From: JBEVJC01 sp040510375
Lineage (GTDB): Bacteria > Bacteroidota > Bacteroidia > Chitinophagales > Chitinophagaceae
Assembly (NCBI GenBank): GCA_040510375.1
Contig: JBEVJC010000033.1
Span: forward strand, 1-64,000
Length of the DNA: 64,000 nucleotides
Reading direction: 5' to 3'
Part shown: positions 45,027 to 53,293 of the stretch, piece after piece
How positions within the stretch are numbered: position 1 is the first letter of the stretch
How the letters are laid out: the number at the start of each line of letters is the position of its first letter
Program-made: the position numbers and the translations under genes
The notes under the pieces: generated by a model
The model's input: the letters and a program-made list of their open reading frames with translations, nothing else
What the model was told of the DNA's origin: nothing
Databases searched by the model: none

Positions 45027-46511
45027 ATGCTGAACAGAAGGAAATTTTTAAGTAATCTGGGTTTAACCGGATCAGTTTTAATGGTACCTGCGGGACTTAT
45101 AAAGGCAGAACCAACAAAGAAGAAACAGCGGGTAGATCTTTCAGAAAGAACGCTGAGGGGTAAGGTGCAGGCTAATGGAAAGGCGGTGGCAGGTGTGGCG
45201 GTTACCGATGGTACCAATGTAACTGTTACCGATAAAAACGGTCGTTACGAATTTACCACCGGGGCTACTTCACAGTATGTATATATAAGTGTACCGGCCG
45301 GATATGAGATCCCGGCGAACAAGGGGATTGCTGAATTTTATAAACCTTTAACGGCAGGTGCCGGTACGATCAGTAATGATTTTGAATTAAAGAAACTCGC
45401 GGTTGATGACCATAAACATAATTTTGTTGTCTGGGCCGATACGCAGGTAATATCAAAGGCCGATGTGGAGATGATGCAAACACAATCGGTTCCTGACCTG
45501 AAGGAGCTGGTAAGTTCTTACCCGGCCGGAACACTTTTTCACGGAATTGGCTGCGGCGACCTGGTATGGGATCATTTTGAATTATTTCCTGATTATAAAA
45601 AAGCGGTGGAGAACACAGGGATACCATTCTACAATGTGATCGGCAACCACGATATGGACCTGGAAGCGAGGTCGGATGAACAATCTTCCCAGACCTATAG
45701 AAAAGAATTCGGTCCGACTTATTATTCCTACAACCGGGGAGCCATTCACTACGTTGTTCTTGATGATGTGTTTTTCATAGGGGTTGCTAAAAAATATATC
45801 GGGTATCTCACCGAAAACCAGCTGCAGTGGCTGGAACAGGATCTTGCACTGGTAAGTCCCGGTACAACCGTGGTGCTGAGCCTGCACATTCCTACCAATA
45901 CCGGAATGTCAAAAAGGATGAAGAAGGAAGATGATTTTGGTGGAACAGTTTCCAACAGGCAACAGTTGTACAAGATCCTCGCCCCATATAAAGTCCATAT
46001 CATGAGTGGTCATACCCACTTCAATGAAAACTGGGAGGAAGGGAATATTATGGAACATAATCACGGTACGGTATGTGGCGCCTGGTGGACAGGTCCGATC
46101 TGTGGCGATGGAACACCTGCCGGTTATGGAGTATATGAGGTAGATGGTTCTGACATCAGATGGTATTACAAATCCACCGGTATGTCAAAGGAACAGCAAT
46201 TCAGGATCTATTCAAAAGGCAGGATAAAAGCGTATCCTGATGAAATAGCGGTGAATGTCTGGAACTGGGATAATAAGTGGAAGGTTGAGTGGCTGGAGAA
46301 CGGAATCCTGAAGGGACCAATGGAACAGCGGATTGGCCTGGATCCATGGGCTGAAGAACTATATGGTGGTCCGCAATTACCAAAGAAACATAAATGGGTG
46401 GAACCTACTCTTAACGATCACCTGTTTTATGCAAAGCCTGCAACTGCAGATGCCAAGATCACGATCAGGGTAACAGATCGGTTTGGGAAAGTGTATGAAC
46501 AAACCATCTGA
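45027..46511 (+). CDS. Secreted calcineurin-like metallophosphoesterase
   Basis: 494 residues from the ATG at 45027, chosen because it starts MLNRRKFLSNLGLTG, a twin-arginine-type signal. A CarboxypepD_reg/MetallophosN-like domain follows (about 35-110; LRGKVQANGKAVAGVAVTDG), then the metallophosphoesterase core and a C-terminal calcineurin-like accessory domain. Metal-binding motifs are WADTQ (the DxQ variant), CGDLVWD, IGNHDMD, SLHIPT and SGHTHFNE. Such enzymes hydrolyse phosphoesters with a dinuclear metal centre outside the cytoplasm. A TATGTTTG promoter-like element at 44814-44821 gives a leader of about 200 nt. It may release phosphate from phosphorylated glycans, but nothing direct shows that. 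Confidence 0.88.
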   Translation: MLNRRKFLSNLGLTGSVLMVPAGLIKAEPTKKKQRVDLSERTLRGKVQANGKAVAGVAVTDGTNVTVTDKNGRYEFTTGATSQYVYISVPAGYEIPANKGIAEFYKPLTAGAGTISNDFELKKLAVDDHKHNFVVWADTQVISKADVEMMQTQSVPDLKELVSSYPAGTLFHGIGCGDLVWDHFELFPDYKKAVENTGIPFYNVIGNHDMDLEARSDEQSSQTYRKEFGPTYYSYNRGAIHYVVLDDVFFIGVAKKYIGYLTENQLQWLEQDLALVSPGTTVVLSLHIPTNTGMSKRMKKEDDFGGTVSNRQQLYKILAPYKVHIMSGHTHFNENWEEGNIMEHNHGTVCGAWWTGPICGDGTPAGYGVYEVDGSDIRWYYKSTGMSKEQQFRIYSKGRIKAYPDEIAVNVWNWDNKWKVEWLENGILKGPMEQRIGLDPWAEELYGGPQLPKKHKWVEPTLNDHLFYAKPATADAKITIRVTDRFGKVYEQTI

Positions 46512-46568
46512 TCCATGACTATGGGGTTCAAGATTTTTTAATTCCCTATACGTCATAATATATTTATA

Positions 46569-46606
46569 ACGCCGGTGCAGGAGGATTCAACCTCCGGTAC
46601 CGGCGT
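46569..46606 (+). terminator. Terminator-like hairpin after the phosphoesterase gene
   Basis: ACGCCGGT pairs with ACCGGCGT and, inside, GGAGG with CCTCC, around an ATTCAA loop. A TTTT run follows a few bases later. Strong stem, modest tail. Confidence 0.7.
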
Positions 46607-46803
46607 TGTATGTTTTAAGGGAGTATGTTGAATCAACTCCCGGTGCAGATAAGCGGGATGTTACACTTGTGTACCCTGACGCCATAGTTTGGGTATCCTT
46701 TGACACTTCTTCTGTTTGAAAAGCTTCGTTTCAACAGGCGGTGTAACCGGCCTGGATATTGAACAATACTCCAGGAAATATTAATTACATATGAGGTTTT
46801 TTC

Positions 46804-46826
46804 AATATCTTGAATTGAAAGATATT
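46804..46826 (+). promoter_or_regulatory. Operator-like inverted repeat AATATCTT-N7-AAGATATT
   Basis: Perfect 8-bp arms with a 7-bp spacer lie 20 bp upstream of the GH1-like gene start, where a bound repressor would block transcription of the sugar cluster. An overlapping TTCAA/TTGAA pair adds a second nested symmetry. Confidence 0.5.
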
Positions 46827-46846
46827 TTCAAATAAAGTTACCATGG

Positions 46847-48541
46847 ATGTTTGAAGATCTTGAATTGCATCAATCCGGCGTTGATATCTGGGCAGGTCTT
46901 GAGTGCACCCTTAACAGGGTGGGAGATACCTACCGGGATCAGTTATCGGAGAATGGTCATTATTACAGAAAGGATGACCTTCGGCTGATAGCCTCCCTCG
47001 GTGTCAGCACTATGCGGTATCCGCTGCTATGGGAGAAACATCAGCCGCAGGCGGATGCAGAGATCGACTGGTCGTGGGCAGAGACCCAGCTGGGCCTGAT
47101 GAAGAGCCTTGAAATAACACCGATAGTTGGATTGGTGCATCATGGCAGTGGTCCTGTTTTTACCGACCTGCTTGACGAAGGATTTGCTGAAAAATTAGCG
47201 GCCTATGCATTAAAAGTTGCCCAGCGGTTTCCCGGGGTTACAATGTATACTCCGGTCAACGAACCCCTGACCACTGCCCGCTTCAGCGGGCTCTATGGAT
47301 TATGGTATCCGCATAAATGTGATGATACTTCTTTTCTGTTGATGCTGATCAACCAGGTAAAGGGGATTGTACTTTCCATGCAGGAGATCAGGAAAATAAA
47401 TCCTGATGCCAGACTTATCCAGACGGAGGATCTGGCAATGACGCATAGTTCTCCCATGTTTGCGGCACAGGCAACATTTGAAAACCATCGTCGCTGGCTT
47501 ACCAATGATCTCCTGTTGGGGAAGGTAGACAAATCACATCCCTTATGGGATTATTTTATCGACAACGGGATACAGGAAGATAAACTTTTGTTTTTCGTGA
47601 ATAACCCTACACCGCCTGATATAATCGGATGGAATTATTATGCAACTTCTGAGCGATATCTTGTAACAGCATCTGACGGTCAGTTCCAGGGTTTTTCCGG
47701 CACAGCCTTGAGTTACGAAGACCAGGTGGCGGTCCGTCATGGAAAAGCGAGGGGCCTGAAATCCTTGCTGATACAGGCTTTTAACAGGTACCAGTTTCCC
47801 ATGGCAATCACTGAATGTCACTTATCCTGTTCGCGTGAAGAGCAACTCAGGTGGTTTAAGGAAGTATGGGAAGCCTGTAATGACCTGAAAAAATCCGGAT
47901 TCAATTTAAGGGCGGTAACATCCTGGTCAGTCATGGGTGCAATTGACTGGAACAGCCTCGTTACACAGGATAATAAGTTTTATGAATCCGGGGCATTTGA
48001 TATCTCCGGGGGTATGACAAGACCAACTGCACTTGCAGGCATGATTAAAACTTTGTTGTCGGGCCGCAGGTTCGATCACCCGCTTCTTTATAACAGGGGA
48101 TGGTGGGATAGAAACCAACGCAGGGCATTTGATTCACATCCGCAGAGAAAGATCGCGCCTTTATTACTGATCGGCGAACGCCGCCTGATTTTGGAAGCAT
48201 TTGAGCGGGCATGTGAACAGCGGGCTATTACCTATAAAAGCTGGGGTCGGGGTACATGGGATCAACTGGATGGTTTTCTCTCAAATAAGAATTTGCCGGC
48301 ACCCTGGGGTGCTGTTCTGTTTGATGAAGAGCACACATCAAAAAGCATTGGATTATTTGAGAACAATGCAAGTATAGAGTTATTATCAATTGAGTCAGAG
48401 GTGGAAACAATAACAGATATCGACCTGTATGTTTCAGAGCAGCTTGATTTGTTTATTGACCGTGCCATACTTGGACGTTCCGGTTTACAGTATGCGTTTG
48501 TCAATCCTGTTGAAGAGGTACTGGTTTATCAGGAAAGGTAA
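46847..48541 (+). CDS. GH1-like protein with decayed RmlD-like C-terminal domain
   Basis: 564 residues, no signal peptide, hence cytoplasmic. Residues about 8-410 form a GH1-like barrel with both catalytic glutamates in recognisable contexts: TPVNEPLTTARFSG (acid/base) and MAITECHL (nucleophile). Residues about 433-564 resemble the start of an RmlD-type dTDP-4-dehydrorhamnose reductase domain that is fused to GH1-like domains in related proteins, but the Gly-rich NAD(P) loop reads LLIGERRLILEAF, without the usual GxxGxxG, and the domain is cut short. The tail has therefore probably lost cofactor binding. The gene starts a co-directional cluster with a glycosyltransferase, Glf and another GH1-like protein. 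The start at 46847 avoids an out-of-frame ATG four bases upstream. Confidence 0.78.
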   Translation: MFEDLELHQSGVDIWAGLECTLNRVGDTYRDQLSENGHYYRKDDLRLIASLGVSTMRYPLLWEKHQPQADAEIDWSWAETQLGLMKSLEITPIVGLVHHGSGPVFTDLLDEGFAEKLAAYALKVAQRFPGVTMYTPVNEPLTTARFSGLYGLWYPHKCDDTSFLLMLINQVKGIVLSMQEIRKINPDARLIQTEDLAMTHSSPMFAAQATFENHRRWLTNDLLLGKVDKSHPLWDYFIDNGIQEDKLLFFVNNPTPPDIIGWNYYATSERYLVTASDGQFQGFSGTALSYEDQVAVRHGKARGLKSLLIQAFNRYQFPMAITECHLSCSREEQLRWFKEVWEACNDLKKSGFNLRAVTSWSVMGAIDWNSLVTQDNKFYESGAFDISGGMTRPTALAGMIKTLLSGRRFDHPLLYNRGWWDRNQRRAFDSHPQRKIAPLLLIGERRLILEAFERACEQRAITYKSWGRGTWDQLDGFLSNKNLPAPWGAVLFDEEHTSKSIGLFENNASIELLSIESEVETITDIDLYVSEQLDLFIDRAILGRSGLQYAFVNPVEEVLVYQER

Positions 48542-48559
48542 TCGGTAGGATTTCTCAAC

Positions 48560-48581
48560 AATCCTGTGAGTAGGGTTTTTT
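48560..48581 (+). terminator. Possible terminator after the GH1/RmlD-like gene
   Basis: AATCCT-GTGAGT-AGGGTT forms a 6-bp stem with one T-G wobble and continues into T4. It lies 18 nt after the stop, suggesting the glycosyltransferase gene may have its own promoter. Confidence 0.5.
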
Positions 48582-48769
48582 GTCGGCATTTTTCATATAT
48601 GTGAATTGTTCTGTTAACTACTTACCCAAGGACGTGTAACCCCTCACTTTTTAAAACGATTTTTCTAAGGTCAAAAACCATTAAAACCATATTCGTTGCA
48701 GGTGGCATGCTTATGGATTTGAGAGGGCTGTATCAGTTCCCTTAAATCAATAAAACTTAAGTCGCCAGG

Positions 48770-49906
48770 ATGAAAATATTTTGCTTTAGCCATCTTCGAT
48801 GGAATTTTGTTTATCAGCGGCCGCAGCATCTCCTGTCGCGTGCCGGGGCATCATTTCCGGTTTTTTATATTGAGGAACCGGTGTTTGGGCCGCAACAGGA
48901 CCGGCTTGAGATCCGTGAAGCGGGCAACCAGGTAAATGTGGTGGTGCCTTATCTGAATGAGTCCGGCGACAGACGGGATATTACTTCTTCTATCCGTGAA
49001 TTACTGAATAAATGGGAGGAGTTGGATGGAACACCGTTCATTGCCTGGTTTTATACTCCGATGGCACTCGACCTGCTGGATGCTTTCCCGGAACCTGCAC
49101 TGATCGTGTACGATTGTATGGATGAGTTATCTGCATTCAGATTTGCGCCTGCAGGACTGAAAGAAAAGGAACAGGTTTTGATCAGCCGTGCGGATATAAT
49201 TTTTACCGGCGGTGTTAGTTTATATGAAGCAAAAAAACATCTTCATGATATTATCTATGCTGTTCCGAGCAGCATCGATAAAGAACATTTCAGTAAAGCG
49301 CAGACTGTAAAAAATGAACCCGGCGATCAGCTGAATATACCGCATCCGCGTATCGGTTTCTTTGGTGTAATCGATGAGCGGCTTGATATAGATATTATTG
49401 GAGAGCTGGCGCGTAGGCGGCCCGACTGGCAACTGGTGCTGGTTGGTCCGACAGTAAAAATTGATCCCGCCACGCTGCCGGCAGAAAATAATATCCATTA
49501 CCTCGGCTCAAAATCCTACGATGAATTGCCTGTATACCTGGGTGGTTGGGATGTGGCGATAATACCGTTTGCAATTAACGAGTCGACCGAGTTTATAAGT
49601 CCTACCAAAACCCCCGAATACCTTGCCGGTGGCATACCGGTAGTGTCTACACCCATCCGTGATGTAGTTAATCCGTATGGTGTAAATGGCCTTGTATCTA
49701 TCGCATCCAATGCGGCGGAGTTTGAAGAGGCTGTCTCCGGGGCATTACAGTTAAAAGAAAATTCCGGCTGGAAAAACCAGGTGAAGGAATTCCTTGCGGA
49801 TATGTCGTGGGATAATACATGGAATAATATGTTACAAAAAATTACCAGGCTTCTGGAAAACAAGTCAACAATCTCAACAAAAAAAAAGGAAGGACTTCAT
49901 GTTTGA
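48770..49906 (+). CDS. Glycosyltransferase (GT-B fold, GT1/GT4-like)
   Basis: The 378-residue cytoplasmic protein opens MKIFCFSHLRWNFVYQRPQHLLSR, the characteristic start of a glycosyltransferase group found beside UDP-galactopyranose mutase genes. It has a GT-B fold with the C-terminal donor-site region IGFFGVIDERLD, LVLVGP, YLGSKSYDELPVYL and the SPTKTPEYLAGGIPVVST segment whose Glu binds the sugar nucleotide. It transfers a sugar to an unknown acceptor. Its last 8 nt overlap the start of glf, so the two are coupled, and UDP-galactofuranose is a plausible donor. Confidence 0.88.
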   Translation: MKIFCFSHLRWNFVYQRPQHLLSRAGASFPVFYIEEPVFGPQQDRLEIREAGNQVNVVVPYLNESGDRRDITSSIRELLNKWEELDGTPFIAWFYTPMALDLLDAFPEPALIVYDCMDELSAFRFAPAGLKEKEQVLISRADIIFTGGVSLYEAKKHLHDIIYAVPSSIDKEHFSKAQTVKNEPGDQLNIPHPRIGFFGVIDERLDIDIIGELARRRPDWQLVLVGPTVKIDPATLPAENNIHYLGSKSYDELPVYLGGWDVAIIPFAINESTEFISPTKTPEYLAGGIPVVSTPIRDVVNPYGVNGLVSIASNAAEFEEAVSGALQLKENSGWKNQVKEFLADMSWDNTWNNMLQKITRLLENKSTISTKKKEGLHV

Positions 49907-51050
49907 TTACCTGATAGTAGGCGCCGGATTTGCCGGCTCTGTACTTGCTGAGCGACTCGCCTCAGAAAATAAAAAAGTGCTGATAATTGATAAACGGAAT
50001 CATGTTGGCGGAAATGCATTTGACTATTACAACAGTGATGGTCTGCTGATCCATAAATATGGTCCGCATATCTTTCACACAAACTCCCGGGAGGTATACG
50101 ACTACCTTGGGCGGTTCACCACATGGCGACCTTATGAACACAGGGTGCTGGCCAGTGTAGATGGTTTACTTGTGCCCATCCCGATCAACCTTAATACCAT
50201 TAATGCACTGTATGGTTTGAACCTTAATTCCGATGAGGTGGAAAAATTCCTCGAATCAAAAGCGGAAAAAAGAACACCTGTAAAAAACAGTGAGGACGTG
50301 GTAATAAACAAGGTAGGCCGTTCCCTTTATGAAAAATTCTTTAAAGGGTATACCAAAAAGCAATGGGACCTTGATCCTTCAGAGCTTGATGCGTCTGTAG
50401 CGGCACGTATCCCGACACGTAATAACCGCGATGACCGATATTTCGCGGATACCTACCAGGGCATGCCTGCCGAAGGCTATACAAGAATGTTTGAACGTAT
50501 GCTGGATCATCCCAATATCAAGATCATGCTGAATACTGATTATAAGGAGATCCGCAACCAGATTGGTTTTAAGAAAATGATCTATACTGGTCCGATCGAT
50601 TATTTCTTTGATTATTGTTATGGAAAACTTCCGTACCGGTCGCTCGAGTTCCGTTTTGAAACAAGGGATATGGAAGTAGCCCAGAAAACGGGAACAATTA
50701 ATTTCCCCAATGAACACCCGTATACAAGGATCACTGAATTTAAATATTTAACCGGTCAGCGTCATCACAAGACCACCCTGGTGTTTGAGTATCCGAAAGC
50801 GGAGGGCGATCCATATTATCCGGTACCAAGACCTGAAAATGCCGACCTGTACAAACGTTACCAGTTACTGGCGGAAGGAACCAGGAATATTTATTTTACG
50901 GGTCGGCTGGCAACCTATAAGTATTATAATATGGACCAGGTGGTTGCACAATCACTCAGTTTGTTTAAAAAAATAAAAGCAGCACCGGGCGACCTGCCGC
51001 TGGTAAACGGCAATCGTTTTCCACTGGTGCAGGATGTAGTGCCAACCTGA
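49899..51050 (+). CDS. glf: UDP-galactopyranose mutase
   Basis: 383 residues from the ATG at 49899, chosen because it starts directly with the FAD-binding strand MFDYLIVGAGFAGSVLAERL; the open frame upstream is read-through inside the glycosyltransferase. Family motifs include RNHVGGNAFDYYN, KYGPHIFHTN and the C-terminal GRLATYKYYNMDQVV. The enzyme uses reduced FAD to convert UDP-galactopyranose to UDP-galactofuranose in the cytoplasm. It overlaps the glycosyltransferase gene by 8 nt, suggesting that galactofuranose goes into a surface glycan or a small glycoconjugate. Confidence 0.95.
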   Translation: MFDYLIVGAGFAGSVLAERLASENKKVLIIDKRNHVGGNAFDYYNSDGLLIHKYGPHIFHTNSREVYDYLGRFTTWRPYEHRVLASVDGLLVPIPINLNTINALYGLNLNSDEVEKFLESKAEKRTPVKNSEDVVINKVGRSLYEKFFKGYTKKQWDLDPSELDASVAARIPTRNNRDDRYFADTYQGMPAEGYTRMFERMLDHPNIKIMLNTDYKEIRNQIGFKKMIYTGPIDYFFDYCYGKLPYRSLEFRFETRDMEVAQKTGTINFPNEHPYTRITEFKYLTGQRHHKTTLVFEYPKAEGDPYYPVPRPENADLYKRYQLLAEGTRNIYFTGRLATYKYYNMDQVVAQSLSLFKKIKAAPGDLPLVNGNRFPLVQDVVPT

Positions 51051-51113
51051 GGGTAATTACATCTGTAGAATTAAGTACTTTTAAAATTGCGACGGATATC
51101 GCAACCTCATAGT

Positions 51114-52319
51114 ATGGGAAATAAATTCATGTTCGCGACCGGTATTGAGAACAGCTATCCAAATATCAAACTTCCGGACGGCAGGGTGAAGCGGGTCGAT
51201 GAAATGAAAAAAACAGGCCATTATGAATGTTGGGAAACTGATTTCCGGCTGGTAAAGGAGATGAATATCGAATTTCTCCGGTATGGTCCACCTTACTACA
51301 GCACACATATAATACCCGGCAAGTACGACTGGTCATTTGCCGACGAAACCTTTGCAAGGTTAAAGGAACTTCATATCACACCAATCGTGGACCTTTGTCA
51401 TTTTGGTGTTCCCGACTGGATGGGTAATTTCCAGAACCCGGATTTTCCACGCTATTTTGCTGAATATGCATCGGCATTTGCCAAACGTTTTCCGGACCTG
51501 CAATTATACACGCCGGTCAACGAAATTTTTATTACGGCCCTTTTTTCTGCGCAGTATGGATGGTGGAATGAACAGCTTCAATCAGATAAAGCATTTGTAA
51601 CCGCACTCAAACACCTTTGCAAGGCCAATGTGCTTGCCATGCATGAGATCCTGAAAGTGCAGCCCGAAGCCACATTCATTCAAAGTGAATCTGCTGAATA
51701 CTTCCATGCAATGGATCCGAAAGCCGTAACACTTGCACGGTTTCTCAACCAGAAAAGATTTTTATCGCTCGATCTTACCTATGGCTACCCGTTGAATGTA
51801 ACCATGTATGATTATCTGTTGAGTAACGGAATGACCCGCGAAGAATACCAGTGGTTTACTACCAACCAGGTAAAGGCCCGTTGCGTAATGGGCAATGATT
51901 ATTATGTTACCAACGAACACCTGGTATTTCCTGATGGACATACACAGGCAGCGGGTGAAATCTTTGGGTACTATGTAATAACCCACCAGTATTACCGGCG
52001 GTATAAACTTCCGATTATGCATACGGAGACAAACCTCCGGATGCCTGCCAGTAAGGAATGGTTATTAAAACAATGGGCAAATGTACATCGCCTTAAACAT
52101 GATGGTATTCCGGTGATCGGGTTTACCTGGTATAGCCTTACCCATCAGGTGGATTGGGATTCGGCTTTACGTAATGATGCAGGAATTGTGAACGAACTGG
52201 GTTTATATGACCTCGACAGGAATATCATGCCGGTGGGGGAAGCCTATAAAAAGCTGATCACTGACTGGAAGGATATTCTGAATGAAGAAAGTTTCGGTTT
52301 GGTGTTTGATAGCTGGTAA
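51114..52319 (+). CDS. GH1-like glycoside hydrolase family protein, cytoplasmic
   Basis: 401 residues from the ATG at 51114 (the frame starts at a TTG at 51087). There is no signal peptide. A GH1-like barrel is indicated by YGPPYYSTHIIPGKYDWSF, the acid/base site in LYTPVNEIF (NEI instead of the usual NEP) and the nucleophile region IMHTETNL. It is shorter than ordinary beta-glucosidases (450-480) and related in design to the GH1-like domain that starts this cluster. Its presence next to glf and a glycosyltransferase suggests a role in building or editing a sugar conjugate, not in nutrition. The reaction is unknown. Confidence 0.82.
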   Translation: MGNKFMFATGIENSYPNIKLPDGRVKRVDEMKKTGHYECWETDFRLVKEMNIEFLRYGPPYYSTHIIPGKYDWSFADETFARLKELHITPIVDLCHFGVPDWMGNFQNPDFPRYFAEYASAFAKRFPDLQLYTPVNEIFITALFSAQYGWWNEQLQSDKAFVTALKHLCKANVLAMHEILKVQPEATFIQSESAEYFHAMDPKAVTLARFLNQKRFLSLDLTYGYPLNVTMYDYLLSNGMTREEYQWFTTNQVKARCVMGNDYYVTNEHLVFPDGHTQAAGEIFGYYVITHQYYRRYKLPIMHTETNLRMPASKEWLLKQWANVHRLKHDGIPVIGFTWYSLTHQVDWDSALRNDAGIVNELGLYDLDRNIMPVGEAYKKLITDWKDILNEESFGLVFDSW

Positions 52320-52328
52320 AAGGAGCCG

Positions 52329-52532
52329 CTAACGGATAAACGTCACATCCATTTCAATTATGCTGGCAGTAAATAATGAAAAAAGATCATAAGCCCTCAG
52401 GAACTTTTCATCGCCCAATTTGGGATCTAAATCCCGGTAGCGGGATTTCTCACCGATAACACGCACGTGTAAGTCGGTGTCTGGGGTTATCTGGCTAATA
52501 ATAAAACGGTCAATGGGTGAGTCTGTCAGCAT
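52329..52532 (-). CDS. Small hypothetical protein
   Basis: The 67-residue ORF (MLTDSPIDRFIISQITPDTD...) encodes a charged soluble protein with alternating beta-like and helical stretches and no signal or membrane segment. No family is recognised. It converges on the GH1-like gene with a 9-bp gap and has AT-rich sequence upstream that could hold a promoter. Its balanced composition makes it more credible than typical chance ORFs. Confidence 0.5.
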   Translation of the reverse strand: MLTDSPIDRFIISQITPDTDLHVRVIGEKSRYRDLDPKLGDEKFLRAYDLFSLFTASIIEMDVTFIR

Positions 52533-52773
52533 AATCTTTAAAATACAAAGAATATGCCTGACTATAACCGCTTTCCGCAGACCCGGACCAGTTTGGGAAT
52601 GGGAAATACATTATACACTTAGCAAGCCACAGGGGTAGAGTGGCAACCGGGAATTTCAAAAAATCTCCGGGTTAATCAGATGCAGTGAAATTTAAATTCA
52701 TCTGTAGATGGATTATTTGCAACCGGGGTACTTATTTACCCTGCGAATAACTTCTGTAAACCAGGTATTCGAC

Positions 52774-52781
52774 TATTTTTG
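52774..52781 (+). promoter_or_regulatory. Putative -7 element (TAttTTTG) of the metal-efflux unit
   Basis: TATTTTTG matches TAnnTTTG and sits only 5 nt before the GTG start of the next gene, which would make that mRNA almost leaderless, unless translation begins further downstream. Confidence 0.45.
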
Positions 52782-52786
52782 CATTT

Positions 52787-53107
52787 GTGAAGTTGTTCTC
52801 CATTATATTAAGCCTTATTATGATGGGCCTGTCAAATGTGCCCTGCGGTGACAGGGGTGGGGATACCTGCCCGGAGCCGGGTATGGGTGCATATTCATCC
52901 GGCGGTGGTGAAACTCATTCTGACCATGAGGATTTATGTTCCCCGTTCTGCCAGTGTAATTGTTGCGCCGGTTATTCTATCCATTACGAAACTGTGGCAG
53001 AGGCTGAAATTTTCCTTCCCGGGAAAAATAAATTCATTTCCTTTCTTCCCGAAAAAATCTCCGAGGTGTCCCTGCCCGTCTGGCAGCCACCGCAAATCCT
53101 TTCCTGA
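52787..53107 (+). CDS. Cys/His-rich small exported protein (DUF6660-like)
   Basis: 106 residues beginning at a GTG (52787), with a signal peptide (MKLFSIILSLIMMGLSNVPC). The core has a metal-ligand-rich stretch (GGGETHSDHEDLCSPFCQC, then NCC) and the C-terminus ends VWQPPQILS. This pattern matches the DUF6660 family, which usually sits directly upstream of CusA/CzcA pumps in Bacteroidota. It may bind metal in the periplasm or surface and help sensing or delivery; its function is not established. The pump gene follows after a gap holding two inverted repeats. Confidence 0.78.
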   Translation: MKLFSIILSLIMMGLSNVPCGDRGGDTCPEPGMGAYSSGGGETHSDHEDLCSPFCQCNCCAGYSIHYETVAEAEIFLPGKNKFISFLPEKISEVSLPVWQPPQILS

Positions 53108-53134
53108 TTCTGACCAGATACCTTTATTTGATTA

Positions 53135-53157
53135 CAACCTGTTTGTTTAACAGGTTG
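53135..53157 (+). promoter_or_regulatory. 9-bp inverted repeat (CAACCTGTT/AACAGGTTG)
   Basis: Perfect arms with a 5-nt spacer lie 27 nt after the DUF6660-like stop. There is no T-tract, so it may be an operator or an mRNA hairpin that sets the ratio between the small protein and the pump. Confidence 0.5.
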
Positions 53158-53180
53158 GTGATGGGACCATATTATATTAT

Positions 53181-53194
53181 ATCCTGATCAGGAT
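53181..53194 (+). promoter_or_regulatory. Perfect 14-bp palindrome ATCCTGATCAGGAT
   Basis: A fully self-complementary 14-mer in AT-rich surroundings lies 100 bp upstream of the pump start. It looks like the binding site of a dimeric regulator of the efflux system. The regulator is not identified. Confidence 0.5.
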
Positions 53195-53293
53195 TATACA
53201 GTAATATATTCCACCACTACAGAAACAGATATCGTATGCGGCGGGTCATTTTAATATTTATCGCTTTATTCTCTCTCATTTCATCAGAAAATT

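Larger units (their letters stand above)
46512..46846. other. Intergenic region with terminator and operator-like repeat
   Basis: No coding sequence is evident. A terminator-like hairpin occupies 46569-46606 and a perfect inverted repeat lies at 46804-46826 next to the start of the following gene; both are listed separately. The middle (46620-46790) shows nothing recognisable. Confidence 0.6.

Noticed and set aside
44826..45027. Short ORFs in the leader of the metallophosphoesterase gene
   Set aside because: Both candidates are about 45-50 codons, without recognisable features, and overlap each other in different frames.
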